Assembly (NCBI GenBank): GCA_047626155.1
Contig: JBLHRR010000007.1
Span: forward strand, 19,659-83,658
Direction: 5' to 3'
From: CALGLS01 sp047626155
GTDB lineage: Bacteria > Bacteroidota > Bacteroidia > Chitinophagales > Saprospiraceae
Length of the DNA stretch: 64,000 nucleotides
In this document: positions 35,913 through 44,938 of the stretch, one piece after another
How the letters are laid out: the number at the start of each line of letters is the position of its first letter
How positions within the stretch are numbered: position 1 is the first letter of the stretch
Position numbers and translations under genes: made by a program
Notes under the pieces: model-generated
Databases searched by the model: none
What the model saw: only the letters and a program-made list of their open reading frames with translations
Told to the model about the DNA's origin: nothing

Positions 35913-37103
35913 TCAGGGATTCTTCTTCGCAAAATTCAAAACATCTCTTCCGCCCAGTAAGTCAATCATCGCCATTCTGATTTCCTGTAGGTATTTCGCC
36001 CGATAAGTGATGAGGTTTCTGATGCGTTTTACGATGACTTCATCAGATTTCATAACCGTAGAAAAAGTTTTTTCCAGTTTTCGAATTTGGTAAGCAGCTT
36101 CCAGTTTTGTGATAGCAGAAGATTGTTGAAGTTGAAAATATTGATACATTTCTTCTACAACAGTGGCTGTTCGGTGAGCGTGGATATAGCGAAGTGCTTC
36201 TATGGTGAGCATTAAGTCTTCAGGACTAGTCTGTTTTATAAAATCAACGAGGGTATTTTTTTTGGTAAAAAACTGTTCGAGTTTCATTAACTCATATTGG
36301 AAAAGCAGCGGACTATAGTTTTTCTGGAAGTGACCAGCCATATCTCCATCGCCCGGGAAGCGTTCCATTCCTTCAGGTACTAATTCAGCGATGGTCTCAT
36401 CTATCTTAAGGACAGAGTGCCATTCGTATTGCTTGCCAGAAGAAACCATGGAGTGCATGGCTTGGTGTTGTGCGCCTTTGTTGAATACTTGAACATTGTC
36501 TAACAATATACTTCCATTGTAAGGCTCTTGTGCTTCATCGTCATAATAGGCTTGCAAAAAGAGGAATTCAAAATCTTGTTGTGGCATTAACAAAAACTGA
36601 TGCTCATTCCAATCCACATCATTAATAACAGGGCTTTCGGCTAATAACTGAGTCGTTTCACAAACACGATCACCACCAAAGATACGAAGAATGACACCTT
36701 TGGTATACTCCATATCAATCTTCAATTTCTTGCTTCTACTAATGTAAGCAGCAGGTTTTGCTAGTTGAAGGGTCAATAGATAATTGGAATCTTTTTTTAA
36801 CTCCTGGCTCAGTGGGGCGCCAATCATTTCCTGGGTATCATTATCACGGGTAACCATCATCAAAAAGTTGAAATCATGTGCCGCGCTGTGTTTGACATTA
36901 TGGAAAGCACTCAATTCACTGTGTACATCCGGAGCAGTTTCATTGTTTGACCCACAGTCGATCCAGCCAGGAATCTCTGTATTACGTTTACCAGGTTTTG
37001 CAATCCCCTCTTCAAAAGAGGCATTGTTGATTGGAAGCTGAGTTTGTGCCATTGGACAAAGGCTCAGCAGAAGAAAAGGGAGAGTAAGGTGATGCTTTAA
37101 CAT
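35913..37103 (-). CDS. Exported protein of unknown function with a carbohydrate-binding-like N-terminus
   Basis: 396 residues from the ATG at 37101-37103, which opens straight into a signal peptide (MLKHHLTLPFLLLSLCPMAQ); an in-frame ATG eight codons upstream is less likely. The N-terminal half (about 20-210) is beta-rich with NNASFEEGIAKPGKRNTEIPGW and SILLDNVQVFNK, reminiscent of galactose-binding or CBM-type jelly rolls. The C-terminal half (about 240-390) is helical. No catalytic motif was seen. The N-terminal similarity is an impression from pattern. A family-1 structured repeat lies immediately upstream. Confidence 0.65.
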   Translation of the reverse strand: MLKHHLTLPFLLLSLCPMAQTQLPINNASFEEGIAKPGKRNTEIPGWIDCGSNNETAPDVHSELSAFHNVKHSAAHDFNFLMMVTRDNDTQEMIGAPLSQELKKDSNYLLTLQLAKPAAYISRSKKLKIDMEYTKGVILRIFGGDRVCETTQLLAESPVINDVDWNEHQFLLMPQQDFEFLFLQAYYDDEAQEPYNGSILLDNVQVFNKGAQHQAMHSMVSSGKQYEWHSVLKIDETIAELVPEGMERFPGDGDMAGHFQKNYSPLLFQYELMKLEQFFTKKNTLVDFIKQTSPEDLMLTIEALRYIHAHRTATVVEEMYQYFQLQQSSAITKLEAAYQIRKLEKTFSTVMKSDEVIVKRIRNLITYRAKYLQEIRMAMIDLLGGRDVLNFAKKNP

Positions 37104-37119
37104 AATATCGGGTCTTAGG

Positions 37120-37239
37120 AACAACAAAAAATTAACTTAGACTATTGCAATTTTTTAGTAAAAGCTAAACGACCATAGGGAGAGTGCTTTAACTAAAAGA
37201 TTGAGTGTAATAATAGTCTAAATTATTTTTTGTGTAACA
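37120..37239 (+). repeat. Structured interspersed element, family 1, copy 2
   Basis: About 120 bases. The outer stem pairs 37138-37146 (TAGACTATT) with 37212-37220 (AATAGTCTA), all Watson-Crick. The inner stem pairs 37154-37165 with 37186-37197 with one mismatch, around the conserved core TAAACGACCATAGGGAGAG. It lies between two minus-strand genes in the same + orientation as the other two copies, so here it is not a sense leader of the neighbouring gene. Confidence 0.75.
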
Positions 37240-37286
37240 GCAAAAATGGTTTGGGCATTTTCAAAGACTTTACGAAGGTAGGGAAA

Positions 37287-37811
37287 TTATTTACGTTCCC
37301 AAAACTTCCAGTTTATCCGCTTCCGCTTCTTCTTTTTGGGCTTAATCAATACATAACGTAAAGATACGGCTGTAGTCGTATTGAGAAACTGATTGCCGCC
37401 AACTACATTCAAATTGGGTTGTATATCCAAGGATACAGTCATTTTGCCAACCGCTAACTCCAGACCAGTTATGGCCGCAACACCAGAAGGGTTCCTAAAT
37501 TCATCTTCAAGTGTAGAGTTATTGTTGTACCAGCTTTTGTGAAGTCCTAAACCGTAATAGAGATTTAACCTTTTGAATAAAATTTTCTGATGTTGTTCTG
37601 CGAGAACGATAATAGAATTTAAACTGGAATTTCCAGCGCCAACTTGAAGAATGCCTTCTAGGGTAATTTTCTTATAGACCAGCTGCTGAATAGAAAGGCC
37701 AATGGTTTTTTCACTTCCCAGACGGATACCTGCCGCTGTTCGATAATGTTGTGCCTGGCTCTCGCTGTAACTAAAAAGAAGCGGAAAAAGAAGAATGATA
37801 ATTCGACGCAT
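37287..37811 (-). CDS. Exported protein, probable small beta-barrel
   Basis: 174 residues with a signal peptide (MRRIIILLFPLLFSYSESQAQ). Short alternating strands such as RTAAGIRLGSEKTIGLSIQQL, KITLEGILQVGAG, LNLYYGLGLHKSW and TVSLDIQPNLNVVGG suggest an outer-membrane barrel of about eight strands. The C-terminus is very basic (KPKKKKRKRINWKFWERK), which is unusual for a barrel and may be a cytosolic- or LPS-contacting tail. Family not recognised. Confidence 0.7.
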   Translation of the reverse strand: MRRIIILLFPLLFSYSESQAQHYRTAAGIRLGSEKTIGLSIQQLVYKKITLEGILQVGAGNSSLNSIIVLAEQHQKILFKRLNLYYGLGLHKSWYNNNSTLEDEFRNPSGVAAITGLELAVGKMTVSLDIQPNLNVVGGNQFLNTTTAVSLRYVLIKPKKKKRKRINWKFWERK

Positions 37812-37989
37812 GGGTGTTAGATTTAGGTTCTTTTAATAAGTTCTAGGTGGAGCTTATTATGACAGCGTTGTAAGTACTGTGATTTTATTGGAGGAGAAAC
37901 GAAATCTGTATTGTGGAAATTGTAGCTTAGAAACCTTTAAAATTATTTAGAGGAGTCTGACTTTATAGAGAGGCCAGAAAAAAAATCCG

Positions 37990-37997
37990 TACTTTTG
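37990..37997 (+). promoter_or_regulatory. Putative -7 promoter box of the Gfo/Idh gene
   Basis: TACTTTTG matches TAnnTTTG and lies 68 bases ahead of the start codon at 38066. No -33 element confirmed. Confidence 0.45.
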
Positions 37998-38065
37998 TGG
38001 CCTTCTGAAAAATCCAATTGTAAGAAACATTTAGGAATACTAACAGTAAACTACACCCGCACTTC

Positions 38066-39067
38066 ATGAAAATAGGCCTCATTGGTACCGGACACCTCGG
38101 GAAAATACACCTGAAATGCATCCAACTTGTCGAAGAACTCGAACTCGTGGGCTGCTATGATATTGATGGCGAACGTTGCAAAGCCATTGCTGCCGAAAAA
38201 GGAATTGTTGCCTTCGACTCTGCCGAAGCACTGATGGCTGCTGTGGATATTGTTGACATTGTAACGCCGACGGTTACTCATTTCGCTTTAGCAAAAGCAG
38301 CCTTAGAGCAGGGTAAGCACGTTTTCATTGAGAAACCATTGACGCATACGGTAGAAGAGGCAAAAATACTATTGGATTTATCGAGGGCAAAAAACTGTAA
38401 AGTGCAGGTGGGGCATGTAGAACGATTCAACCCTGCTTTCTTATCCTTGGAAGGAAAAAGTCTTTCGCCTATGTTTATTGAAGCACATCGGCTGGCTATG
38501 TTTAATCCTAGAGGAACAGACGTGTCCGTAGTGTTAGATTTGATGATTCACGACATAGATATTGTACTGAGTATGGTCAAGTCTCCTTTAAAAAGAATTT
38601 CCGCTAGTGGGGTAGCAGTAGTCAGTGATACACCGGATATCAGTAATGCCCGTTTGGAATTCGAGAATGGATGTGTAGCAAATTTGACGGCAAGCCGACT
38701 GTCGCTTAAACAAATGCGGAAAGTGCGTCTTTTCCAGAAAGATGCCTACATAAGTTTGGACTTTTTGGACAAGAAAGCACAGATTATCCGTTTATATGAT
38801 AAAGGAGCAGTTGATAAGCCACAAAGCGATGATCTGCTTGAATTGGATACAGCTAACGGCCAAAAGTTTATCCACATTGATATGCCGGAAATTGCTGACA
38901 ATAATGCCATAAGAATGGAGTTAGATTCCTTCCGTAAAAGCATTGTTGAAAACACCCGTCCTTTAGTGGATGTTGAGGACGGTTATAAAGCGCTAAAGGT
39001 CGCCCATGAGGTTATTCAAGTAATGAATGAAAATAAATTATCTTCTTTGACAAATGAAGAACTATGA
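38066..39067 (+). CDS. Gfo/Idh/MocA-family NAD(P)-dependent oxidoreductase
   Basis: 333 residues. The N-terminal Rossmann domain starts with KIGLIGTGHLGKIH and has the EKPLTHTVEEA motif, whose Lys is catalytic in the family. The C-terminal alpha/beta domain (about 125-330) includes GHVERFNPAF and DLMIHDIDIVLSM. The family oxidises or reduces sugars and sugar nucleotides. It leads a plus-strand run with a lipoprotein gene and a sugar-1-phosphate transferase gene, which points to nucleotide-sugar or surface polysaccharide metabolism. Substrate unknown. Confidence 0.88.
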   Translation: MKIGLIGTGHLGKIHLKCIQLVEELELVGCYDIDGERCKAIAAEKGIVAFDSAEALMAAVDIVDIVTPTVTHFALAKAALEQGKHVFIEKPLTHTVEEAKILLDLSRAKNCKVQVGHVERFNPAFLSLEGKSLSPMFIEAHRLAMFNPRGTDVSVVLDLMIHDIDIVLSMVKSPLKRISASGVAVVSDTPDISNARLEFENGCVANLTASRLSLKQMRKVRLFQKDAYISLDFLDKKAQIIRLYDKGAVDKPQSDDLLELDTANGQKFIHIDMPEIADNNAIRMELDSFRKSIVENTRPLVDVEDGYKALKVAHEVIQVMNENKLSSLTNEEL

Positions 39068-39100
39068 AAATGAAATTCGTAAACTAAAGCAAAAATTATA

Positions 39101-39979
39101 ATGAAACAACTTTCACTACTACTCGCAGTACTATTGTTATCCTCCTGCGATGTTATCAATCCGGGAGAAGATGAACCAACTTACCTGACCATAGAAAGTA
39201 TGGATTTGCAGGCAACTACCTCAGAAGGAGGGAACACCCACAATATAGAGGATGCTTGGGTATATGTTAATAGCCAACTAGTTGGTATTTACGAAATGCC
39301 GGCTACTTTTCCCGTTCTCGATAGAGGGGAACAAGTCATTGAAGTTTTTGGAGGAATCAAAAGAAATGGCCGTTCAGACCTTCCAGAAGCCTACCCCTTT
39401 TACGAAAGAGATTCTATAACAATAGATTTAGATGAAGGGGCAACATTGGAAATATCCCCAACGGTAACATACCGAGATGATGCTATTTTTATTTTGGTAG
39501 AACAATTTGACGACGAGACCACCCTCATGAGCTTTGACGCTGATAAGATTGCTGTAACCGGGATGGAAATAATAACTGGAGCCGAAAGTTTGGATGGTTC
39601 CTCTGGTATCATTCGGGTGGATACGGCCAACAATTTTTTTGATATTGGCTCCGTCGTTTTAGAAGATTTGCCAACTACAGCCAACCCTTTTTATGCAGAG
39701 ATGGACTTTAAATCAGATTTGCAAATGAATGTCGGCTTAGTCGCCTATGATGTTTTTAATAACGTTATTTATAATGATTTCCTACAAGGTTTTAATCCAA
39801 GTGACGAGTGGAAAAAAATCTACATTGACCTAACTCTTGCTATGGGCGGATTGCGGAGTTTACCAGGGCTTGCTTATTATCGAATGCATTTTACGGCATT
39901 CCTTGATTTGAATAACGATGAAGGAATAACTGAAGCTGAAATATTATTAGATAACCTGAAGGTGTTGAAATTTGAATAA
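39101..39979 (+). CDS. Lipoprotein of unknown function
   Basis: 292 residues with a clear lipoprotein signal (LLLSSCDVINPG, Cys16). The body is beta-rich and acidic: an N-terminal section with AWVYVNSQLVGIYEMPATFPVL resembling a PEGA or carboxypeptidase-regulatory-like unit, then a jelly-roll-like section ending LLDNLKVLKFE. Its 3' end overlaps the following sugar transferase gene by 8 bases if the TTG start of that gene is used, implying coupled expression. A role in envelope polysaccharide assembly or surface display is inferred from context only. Confidence 0.75.
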   Translation: MKQLSLLLAVLLLSSCDVINPGEDEPTYLTIESMDLQATTSEGGNTHNIEDAWVYVNSQLVGIYEMPATFPVLDRGEQVIEVFGGIKRNGRSDLPEAYPFYERDSITIDLDEGATLEISPTVTYRDDAIFILVEQFDDETTLMSFDADKIAVTGMEIITGAESLDGSSGIIRVDTANNFFDIGSVVLEDLPTTANPFYAEMDFKSDLQMNVGLVAYDVFNNVIYNDFLQGFNPSDEWKKIYIDLTLAMGGLRSLPGLAYYRMHFTAFLDLNNDEGITEAEILLDNLKVLKFE

Positions 39980-41390
39980 GCGACGAAGAATTGACATGTT
40001 TTTTTACGGCTTTGCCGACTTCCTGGCTGCTATGATGGCCTGGGCTTGTTTTTATATTTATAGAAAAAAAATAGAAAACATTGTCCCGGATTGGACCATA
40101 TTGGAAGACCCTAATTTTTGGTACGGTATCGTACTCATTCCTACCTGCTGGGTTTTACTTTATTCTATTTTTGATAAGTATACTGATATTTATCGAATGT
40201 CGAGGCTGGCAACAATGGCCCGTACTTTTTTCCTTTCTTTCGTTGGTGTAGTCTGCTTGTTTTTCACCTTGATCCTTGACGATTTCGTCCGCGACTACCA
40301 CACTTATTACCAATCCTTTTTAGTATTGTTGTTTTGTCATTTTGGAATTACCATTCTTTTTAGAACGATCTTATTGACTCGTGCCAACCGACGTCTGAAA
40401 AGAGGAGTGGTTAGTTTTAACAGCCTCATTATTGGTGGAAACCAAAAAGCTAAGAAATTATTTGAAGACATCAATTCTAAAAAAGAAGGTATCGGTTATA
40501 AGTTCATAGGCTTCGTAGATGCCAATGGAAAAGCAGACAGTGAATTGCTTATTTATCTCTCCCGACTCGGGAAGATAAAAGATCTACGGTCTATTATCAA
40601 AGAAGAGAAAGTGGAAGAGATCATCATAGCTGTAGAGCGATCAGAACATAATAAAGTAAAAGGGATCCTCAATGTACTTTTCGATTTGAATGATAAAATT
40701 CACATCAAAATCATTCCGGACATGTACGATATTTTGCTTGGGAGTGTACGGATGAATCAGGTCTTTGGTGCCGTGCTCATAGACATACAGGCGGACATCA
40801 TGCCCCGCTGGCAGAAGATTGTAAAAAGATTGTTAGATGTAACAGTTTCTATTTTCTGTTTAGTGATATTATTGCCGCTCTATTTGTTTATTTACCTCCG
40901 TGTCCGTTTATCTTCTACAGGCCCTATTCTGTTTAGACAGGAACGAGTCGGCCTAAATGGACAACCTTTTTACATCAATAAATTTCGTTCGATGTATACC
41001 GATGCAGAAGACAGAGGTCCCCAGTTGGCTTCCTCCAATGACAATCGGGTTACGCCTTGGGGAAAATTAATGCGAAAATATCGTTTAGACGAGTTGCCTC
41101 AATTCTGGAATGTGCTCATCGGCGAAATGTCTTTGGTCGGTCCTCGCCCGGAAAGGCAGTTTTATATTGATCAAATAGTAGCAGAAGAACCTCATTATAA
41201 GCACCTCTTAAAGGTGCGTCCGGGTATCACTTCCTGGGGCCAGGTGAAATATGGTTACGCCTCTAATTTGGAAGAGATGCTACAACGTCTTAAATTTGAC
41301 CTGCTTTACGTTGAAAACCGCTCACTCAGCCTTGATTTTAAAATCATGTTTTATACGGTTATGGTTTTAGTGCAAGGGAAGGGGCAGTAA
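39972..41390 (+). CDS. Undecaprenyl-phosphate sugar-1-phosphate transferase (WbaP/WcaJ type)
   Basis: 472 residues from a TTG that overlaps the preceding stop by 8 bases; ATG at 39996 is the alternative and would remove eight residues. Four to five N-terminal membrane helices, a CoA-binding-like Rossmann domain (about 145-270, SLIIGGNQKAKKLFEDI) and one more helix (about 285-310) precede the bacterial sugar transferase domain. That domain shows GPILFRQERVGLNGQPF, KFRSMYTDAE, LRKYRLDELPQFWNVL-type and GPRPER motifs. It loads the first sugar phosphate on the lipid carrier for capsule, exopolysaccharide or O-antigen synthesis. No glycosyltransferase cluster follows in the window. Confidence 0.92.
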   Translation: MNKRRRIDMFFYGFADFLAAMMAWACFYIYRKKIENIVPDWTILEDPNFWYGIVLIPTCWVLLYSIFDKYTDIYRMSRLATMARTFFLSFVGVVCLFFTLILDDFVRDYHTYYQSFLVLLFCHFGITILFRTILLTRANRRLKRGVVSFNSLIIGGNQKAKKLFEDINSKKEGIGYKFIGFVDANGKADSELLIYLSRLGKIKDLRSIIKEEKVEEIIIAVERSEHNKVKGILNVLFDLNDKIHIKIIPDMYDILLGSVRMNQVFGAVLIDIQADIMPRWQKIVKRLLDVTVSIFCLVILLPLYLFIYLRVRLSSTGPILFRQERVGLNGQPFYINKFRSMYTDAEDRGPQLASSNDNRVTPWGKLMRKYRLDELPQFWNVLIGEMSLVGPRPERQFYIDQIVAEEPHYKHLLKVRPGITSWGQVKYGYASNLEEMLQRLKFDLLYVENRSLSLDFKIMFYTVMVLVQGKGQ

Positions 41391-41400
41391 ACGAAGGAAA

Positions 41401-41530
41401 GGGTGGATCAGGGTAGATAATGGCAGATCAGGGTTGATAATGGTTTCCCACTATTGTACGATAGGTGCGAACTACGAAAACCCTGATCTACCGCATATAC
41501 CCTGATCCGCCCTGATCTACCCATTATTTT
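41401..41530. repeat. Cluster of GATCAGGG words in inverted arrangement
   Basis: The octamer GATCAGGG occurs at 41406-41413 and 41426-41433, and its complement CCCTGATC at 41481-41488, 41500-41507 and 41510-41517. The two arms, extended by TAGATAATGG-like words, can form alternative long hairpins. It lies in the gap between the sugar transferase and TerB-like genes and may act as a terminator or be a palindromic repeat element. Confidence 0.65.
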
Positions 41531-41583
41531 TATCCACCGAGTATTAACCTAAGACGCAGAGTTACAAAAAATAATATCGAATA

Positions 41584-42006
41584 ATGCCAGAAGATTTCCT
41601 AAAAGAAAAGAAACATCGTCAGTCCATCATTTCCTTATTGCTTGAAATGACGGCTTCCGACAACGCACTCAATGCACGAGAAACGAAGTTCGTCCTTGAT
41701 GTGGCTACGCACCTCAAACTGACGCCCTCAGATATTCAGGAAGTGAAAGACAATCCGGCTAATTTCATATTCAGCCCACCTGCTCTTGAGCATGAACGGA
41801 TGAATATTTTCTACTTCATTTTGTTTGCGATGGCGGTGGATGGTGAAATTAAGCAAGAGGAGGAACGTTTTGCTTATCAGGCGAGTTTGCGTCTTGGTTT
41901 CAATGATAGAATGACGGCTGATCTGTTGGTGGTGATGAAGCGGTATTTGAATAAGGTGATGCCGCCGGATGCTTTGTTGTTGGAGGTGAAGAAGTATATG
42001 AATTAA
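41584..42006 (+). CDS. TerB-like helical protein
   Basis: 140 residues, all-alpha, no signal peptide. The pattern SLLLEMTASDNALNARETKFVLDVATHLKL and FAMAVDGEIKQEEERFAYQASLRLGF resembles the duplicated acidic-helix motif of TerB/DjlA-N domains (A-x-DGxIxxxExxxI), which bind metal ions. Such single-domain proteins are common in Bacteroidota. Function cannot be read from context; feoA lies 147 bases downstream but a functional tie is unproven. Confidence 0.7.
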   Translation: MPEDFLKEKKHRQSIISLLLEMTASDNALNARETKFVLDVATHLKLTPSDIQEVKDNPANFIFSPPALEHERMNIFYFILFAMAVDGEIKQEEERFAYQASLRLGFNDRMTADLLVVMKRYLNKVMPPDALLLEVKKYMN

Positions 42007-42152
42007 CTACCTACCATTAGGTAGTTCCACCTCTACCAAAATCCACCTTTAGGTAAATTTACCCCCCGATGACGAAAATCCTTGGATGTATTTTATATTA
42101 AATCTATATTCGCACTCTGTTTAATTAGATTTAATCTTAATAAGGATAAGCA

Positions 42153-42377
42153 ATGACAGCAATACCATTAAGTGAACTTAAAGTAGGTCAAACCAAGTGC
42201 CTTTGTCAATTTGAAGATGAGCAATTAGGAGGCAAATTGATGGCCATGGGCATGCTCCCCGGAGCAAGCATCCAATTGGTCAGAAGAGCAATAGCAGGAA
42301 ATACACTGTACATCAAATTTAATGGCTACTGTATGGCCATCCGTCGCTCAGAGGCTATGAGTATCTTGTTAAACTAG
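42153..42377 (+). CDS. feoA: Ferrous iron transport protein A
   Basis: 74 residues, an SH3-like beta-barrel: IPLSELKVGQTKCLCQF, MAMGMLPGASIQLVRRA and CMAIRRSEAMSILL are typical FeoA strands. FeoA is a small cytosolic partner of the FeoB iron channel. feoB follows on the same strand about 145 bases on. No FeoC gene was seen. Confidence 0.92.
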   Translation: MTAIPLSELKVGQTKCLCQFEDEQLGGKLMAMGMLPGASIQLVRRAIAGNTLYIKFNGYCMAIRRSEAMSILLN

Positions 42378-42523
42378 AGACTGACAACTTTAATCGAAAA
42401 GTGAACACATTAGTGGGCTCACCGAATCGACTAATTATCTATTTTACCAATCAACAAATTAATCCAGAGACTTCGTCCGATTGAGGCGAAGGATCATTCA
42501 GCTCGAACTAGACAAATCTACAC

Positions 42524-44665
42524 ATGCCAGAGGGGACAGGCGAACACAACATACAACGAATTGCCCTTTTGGGAAACCCAAATAGCGGCAAAACTTCTGT
42601 TTTTAATAAGCTCACTGGCTTACGCCAAAAAACAGGAAACTTTCCCGGCGTTACCGTCGATAAAAAAGTCGGAACTGCTACTTTACCCGATAAGACTTCT
42701 GTTAACATTATTGATTTTCCAGGGACCTACAGCTTTTATCCAACCAGCTTGGATGAACGGGTAGTGGTACAAACCTTATCCAATCCGAAAGACGATAATT
42801 ATCCCGATGCCGTTTTGTACATCGCAGATTCCACTCAGTTGGAAAAACATCTATTGTTATTTACTCAAGTTCAAAGTTTGGGATTGCCGATGATATTGGG
42901 CCTGAATATGAGTGACCTCATTAAGAAGTCATCGATTGAGCCGGATTTGTCTCAGCTTAGTAAAGACCTAGGAGTGCCTGTCGTTTTATTTAGTGGTAGA
43001 ACCGGAGACGGAATGGACCAGCTTAAGTCCGCACTTCAAAATTTAAGAAAGAATACGCAACAATACATTCCCGAGCCTAAAAGGGAATATCGCTTTTCAA
43101 AAGAAGAAAAAAATCTAGCAGAGGCCTTGACGCCATTTTTAGGAGAAGGCAATTCCTACCAATTATTATTGGCCGCTCATCATCACGAATGGTTGCCACA
43201 TTTAACGGCTGCGCAACGAATCAACATCAAACAATTGGTGAACGAGTATTCATTCGAACCACTCCGTTTTCAGGTGCGCGAAACCATGCAGCGTTACGAT
43301 AGCTTTTTACCTACTGTTCAAAAGGTACTGCGACAAACAGATCCATTCGCAGAAAAGCAAACAGACCGAATTGACAGAGTTGTAACGCATCCTGTGGCTG
43401 GACCATTTATATTCTTTGGTTTGATGCTACTCGTTTTTCAGGCTATTTTCAGTTGGGCCAGTTACCCGATGGATTTAATAGATGCTGGCTTTGGTGCTGT
43501 GAATGATTTAGTAACAACGGTACTTCCTGAATCCTGGTTCCGTGATTTACTAACAGATGGGATTTTGGCTGGCCTTGGTGGAATACTGATTTTTATACCA
43601 CAAATTGCCATTCTGTTTTTCTTAATATCCGTATTAGAAGAAGTCGGTTACATGTCGCGTGCGGTTTATCTCTTTGACAATTTAATGCGGAAATTTGGCT
43701 TGAATGGTCGAAGCATCGTCGCCTTCGTATCTGGAGGAGCCTGTGCGATTCCTGCAATTATGAGTACCCGAACCATCAGCAACTGGAAAGAACGGATCAT
43801 TACCATTATGGTGACACCGCTCATCAGTTGTTCTGCACGTATACCCGTGTACACCGTGTTGGTAGCTTTCGTAGTTCCTGCGGGAGTGAACTATGGGTTT
43901 TTCAACGCACAAGGTTTGGTCTTTATGGGACTCTACCTATTAGGAATTGTAGCAGCGCTGTTATCCGCTTGGGTGTTTCACAAGATTTTAAAGTCAGAAG
44001 AGAAAAGTTATCTGCTTTTAGAACTACCCATTTACCGCCCACCAGTAGCTCGAAATGTATGGCTGCACACCTATGAAAAAACAAAAGCTTTCGTACTGGA
44101 AGCTGGAAAAGTAATATTCGTTATTTCTATTGTTCTCTGGTTTTTGGCCAGTTATGCCCCTGGTAATCAAATGGAAGTCGCAGAACAAGAAGCGATTACG
44201 TTGGCTGTAACAAATCAGTTAGATGATGCCGCCAAGGAAAACCTTATTGCTTCCAAAAAAATAGAAGTCTCCTATGCCGGTCACCTCGGCAAACTAATAG
44301 AACCAGCTATACGCCCCCTCGGCTTTGATTGGAAAATAGGTATTGCCCTCATCACCTCTTTCGCTGCCCGTGAAGTCTTCGTTGGTACGATGGCTACAAT
44401 CTACAGCATCGGTAGCAACGCTGAAGAAGGCTCGGTCATAGATAGGCTGGCCTCAGAAAGAAATCCTCTGACTGGTGAGTTGGTGTATACTCGGGCCACG
44501 GCCTTATCTCTCCTCATTTTTTACGTGTTTGCGATGCAATGTATGTCAACTCTGGCCGTCGTTCGCAGAGAAACCAACAGTTGGAAATGGACGCTGCTCC
44601 AGTTTTTCTATATGACGGCACTCGCTTATTTCGGAAGCTTGTTGGTGTTTAATATATTTTCTTAA
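42524..44665 (+). CDS. feoB: Ferrous iron transporter FeoB
   Basis: 713 residues. The N-terminal G domain has G1 GNPNSGKTSVFNKLTG (about 16-31), G2 GNFPGVTVDKK, G3 DFPGTYSF and G4 LNMSDL. A helical spacer (about 190-285) follows, then the membrane domain with two Gate repeats (FVSGGACAIPAIMSTRTI and the later FAAREVFVGTMATIYS) and about ten helices. It moves Fe2+ across the inner membrane. Together with feoA it forms the uptake system. An interspersed repeat (family 2, copy B) follows the stop codon. Confidence 0.96.
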   Translation: MPEGTGEHNIQRIALLGNPNSGKTSVFNKLTGLRQKTGNFPGVTVDKKVGTATLPDKTSVNIIDFPGTYSFYPTSLDERVVVQTLSNPKDDNYPDAVLYIADSTQLEKHLLLFTQVQSLGLPMILGLNMSDLIKKSSIEPDLSQLSKDLGVPVVLFSGRTGDGMDQLKSALQNLRKNTQQYIPEPKREYRFSKEEKNLAEALTPFLGEGNSYQLLLAAHHHEWLPHLTAAQRINIKQLVNEYSFEPLRFQVRETMQRYDSFLPTVQKVLRQTDPFAEKQTDRIDRVVTHPVAGPFIFFGLMLLVFQAIFSWASYPMDLIDAGFGAVNDLVTTVLPESWFRDLLTDGILAGLGGILIFIPQIAILFFLISVLEEVGYMSRAVYLFDNLMRKFGLNGRSIVAFVSGGACAIPAIMSTRTISNWKERIITIMVTPLISCSARIPVYTVLVAFVVPAGVNYGFFNAQGLVFMGLYLLGIVAALLSAWVFHKILKSEEKSYLLLELPIYRPPVARNVWLHTYEKTKAFVLEAGKVIFVISIVLWFLASYAPGNQMEVAEQEAITLAVTNQLDDAAKENLIASKKIEVSYAGHLGKLIEPAIRPLGFDWKIGIALITSFAAREVFVGTMATIYSIGSNAEEGSVIDRLASERNPLTGELVYTRATALSLLIFYVFAMQCMSTLAVVRRETNSWKWTLLQFFYMTALAYFGSLLVFNIFS

Positions 44666-44700
44666 AATATGGATTAGGGTAACTACGCATCTGGATAACT

Positions 44701-44938
44701 CAATAGATTTTATGTTGAAATATTTTGTACAGAAATCAAATAGATAATTTTTGTCAGGACGAAGCTCTTTTTTGAGTTCGTAGCCTTAGCTACGGGCAAA
44801 TATTAAAGAGCGATCCCAAAGGGTGACTGTTCAGTGAACAGTCAAGTGATTTAACCGTAAAGCGGAAGGGATGAGAAGTGCTGGCGAGAATTAGCATTTG
44901 AGGACATACAAACTATTTTGGAATAAAGTCTAATAGAT
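44701..44938 (-). repeat. Interspersed repeat, family 2, copy B (inverted) with nested insert
   Basis: The reverse complement aligns with 17636-17806 at both ends. About 75 extra bases in the middle (about 44801-44875) contain the perfect palindrome GACTGTTCA-G-TGAACAGTC (44825-44843). It lies 3' of feoB, as copy A lies 3' of a T9SS cargo gene. The rest of the 580-base gap up to 45246 shows no gene. Confidence 0.8.

Noticed and set aside
35687..35932. Minus-strand frame of 81 residues downstream of the exported-protein gene at 35.9 kb.
   Set aside because: It overlaps the end of the real gene and the GTTAAC-rich repeat, and its translation has no recognisable features.
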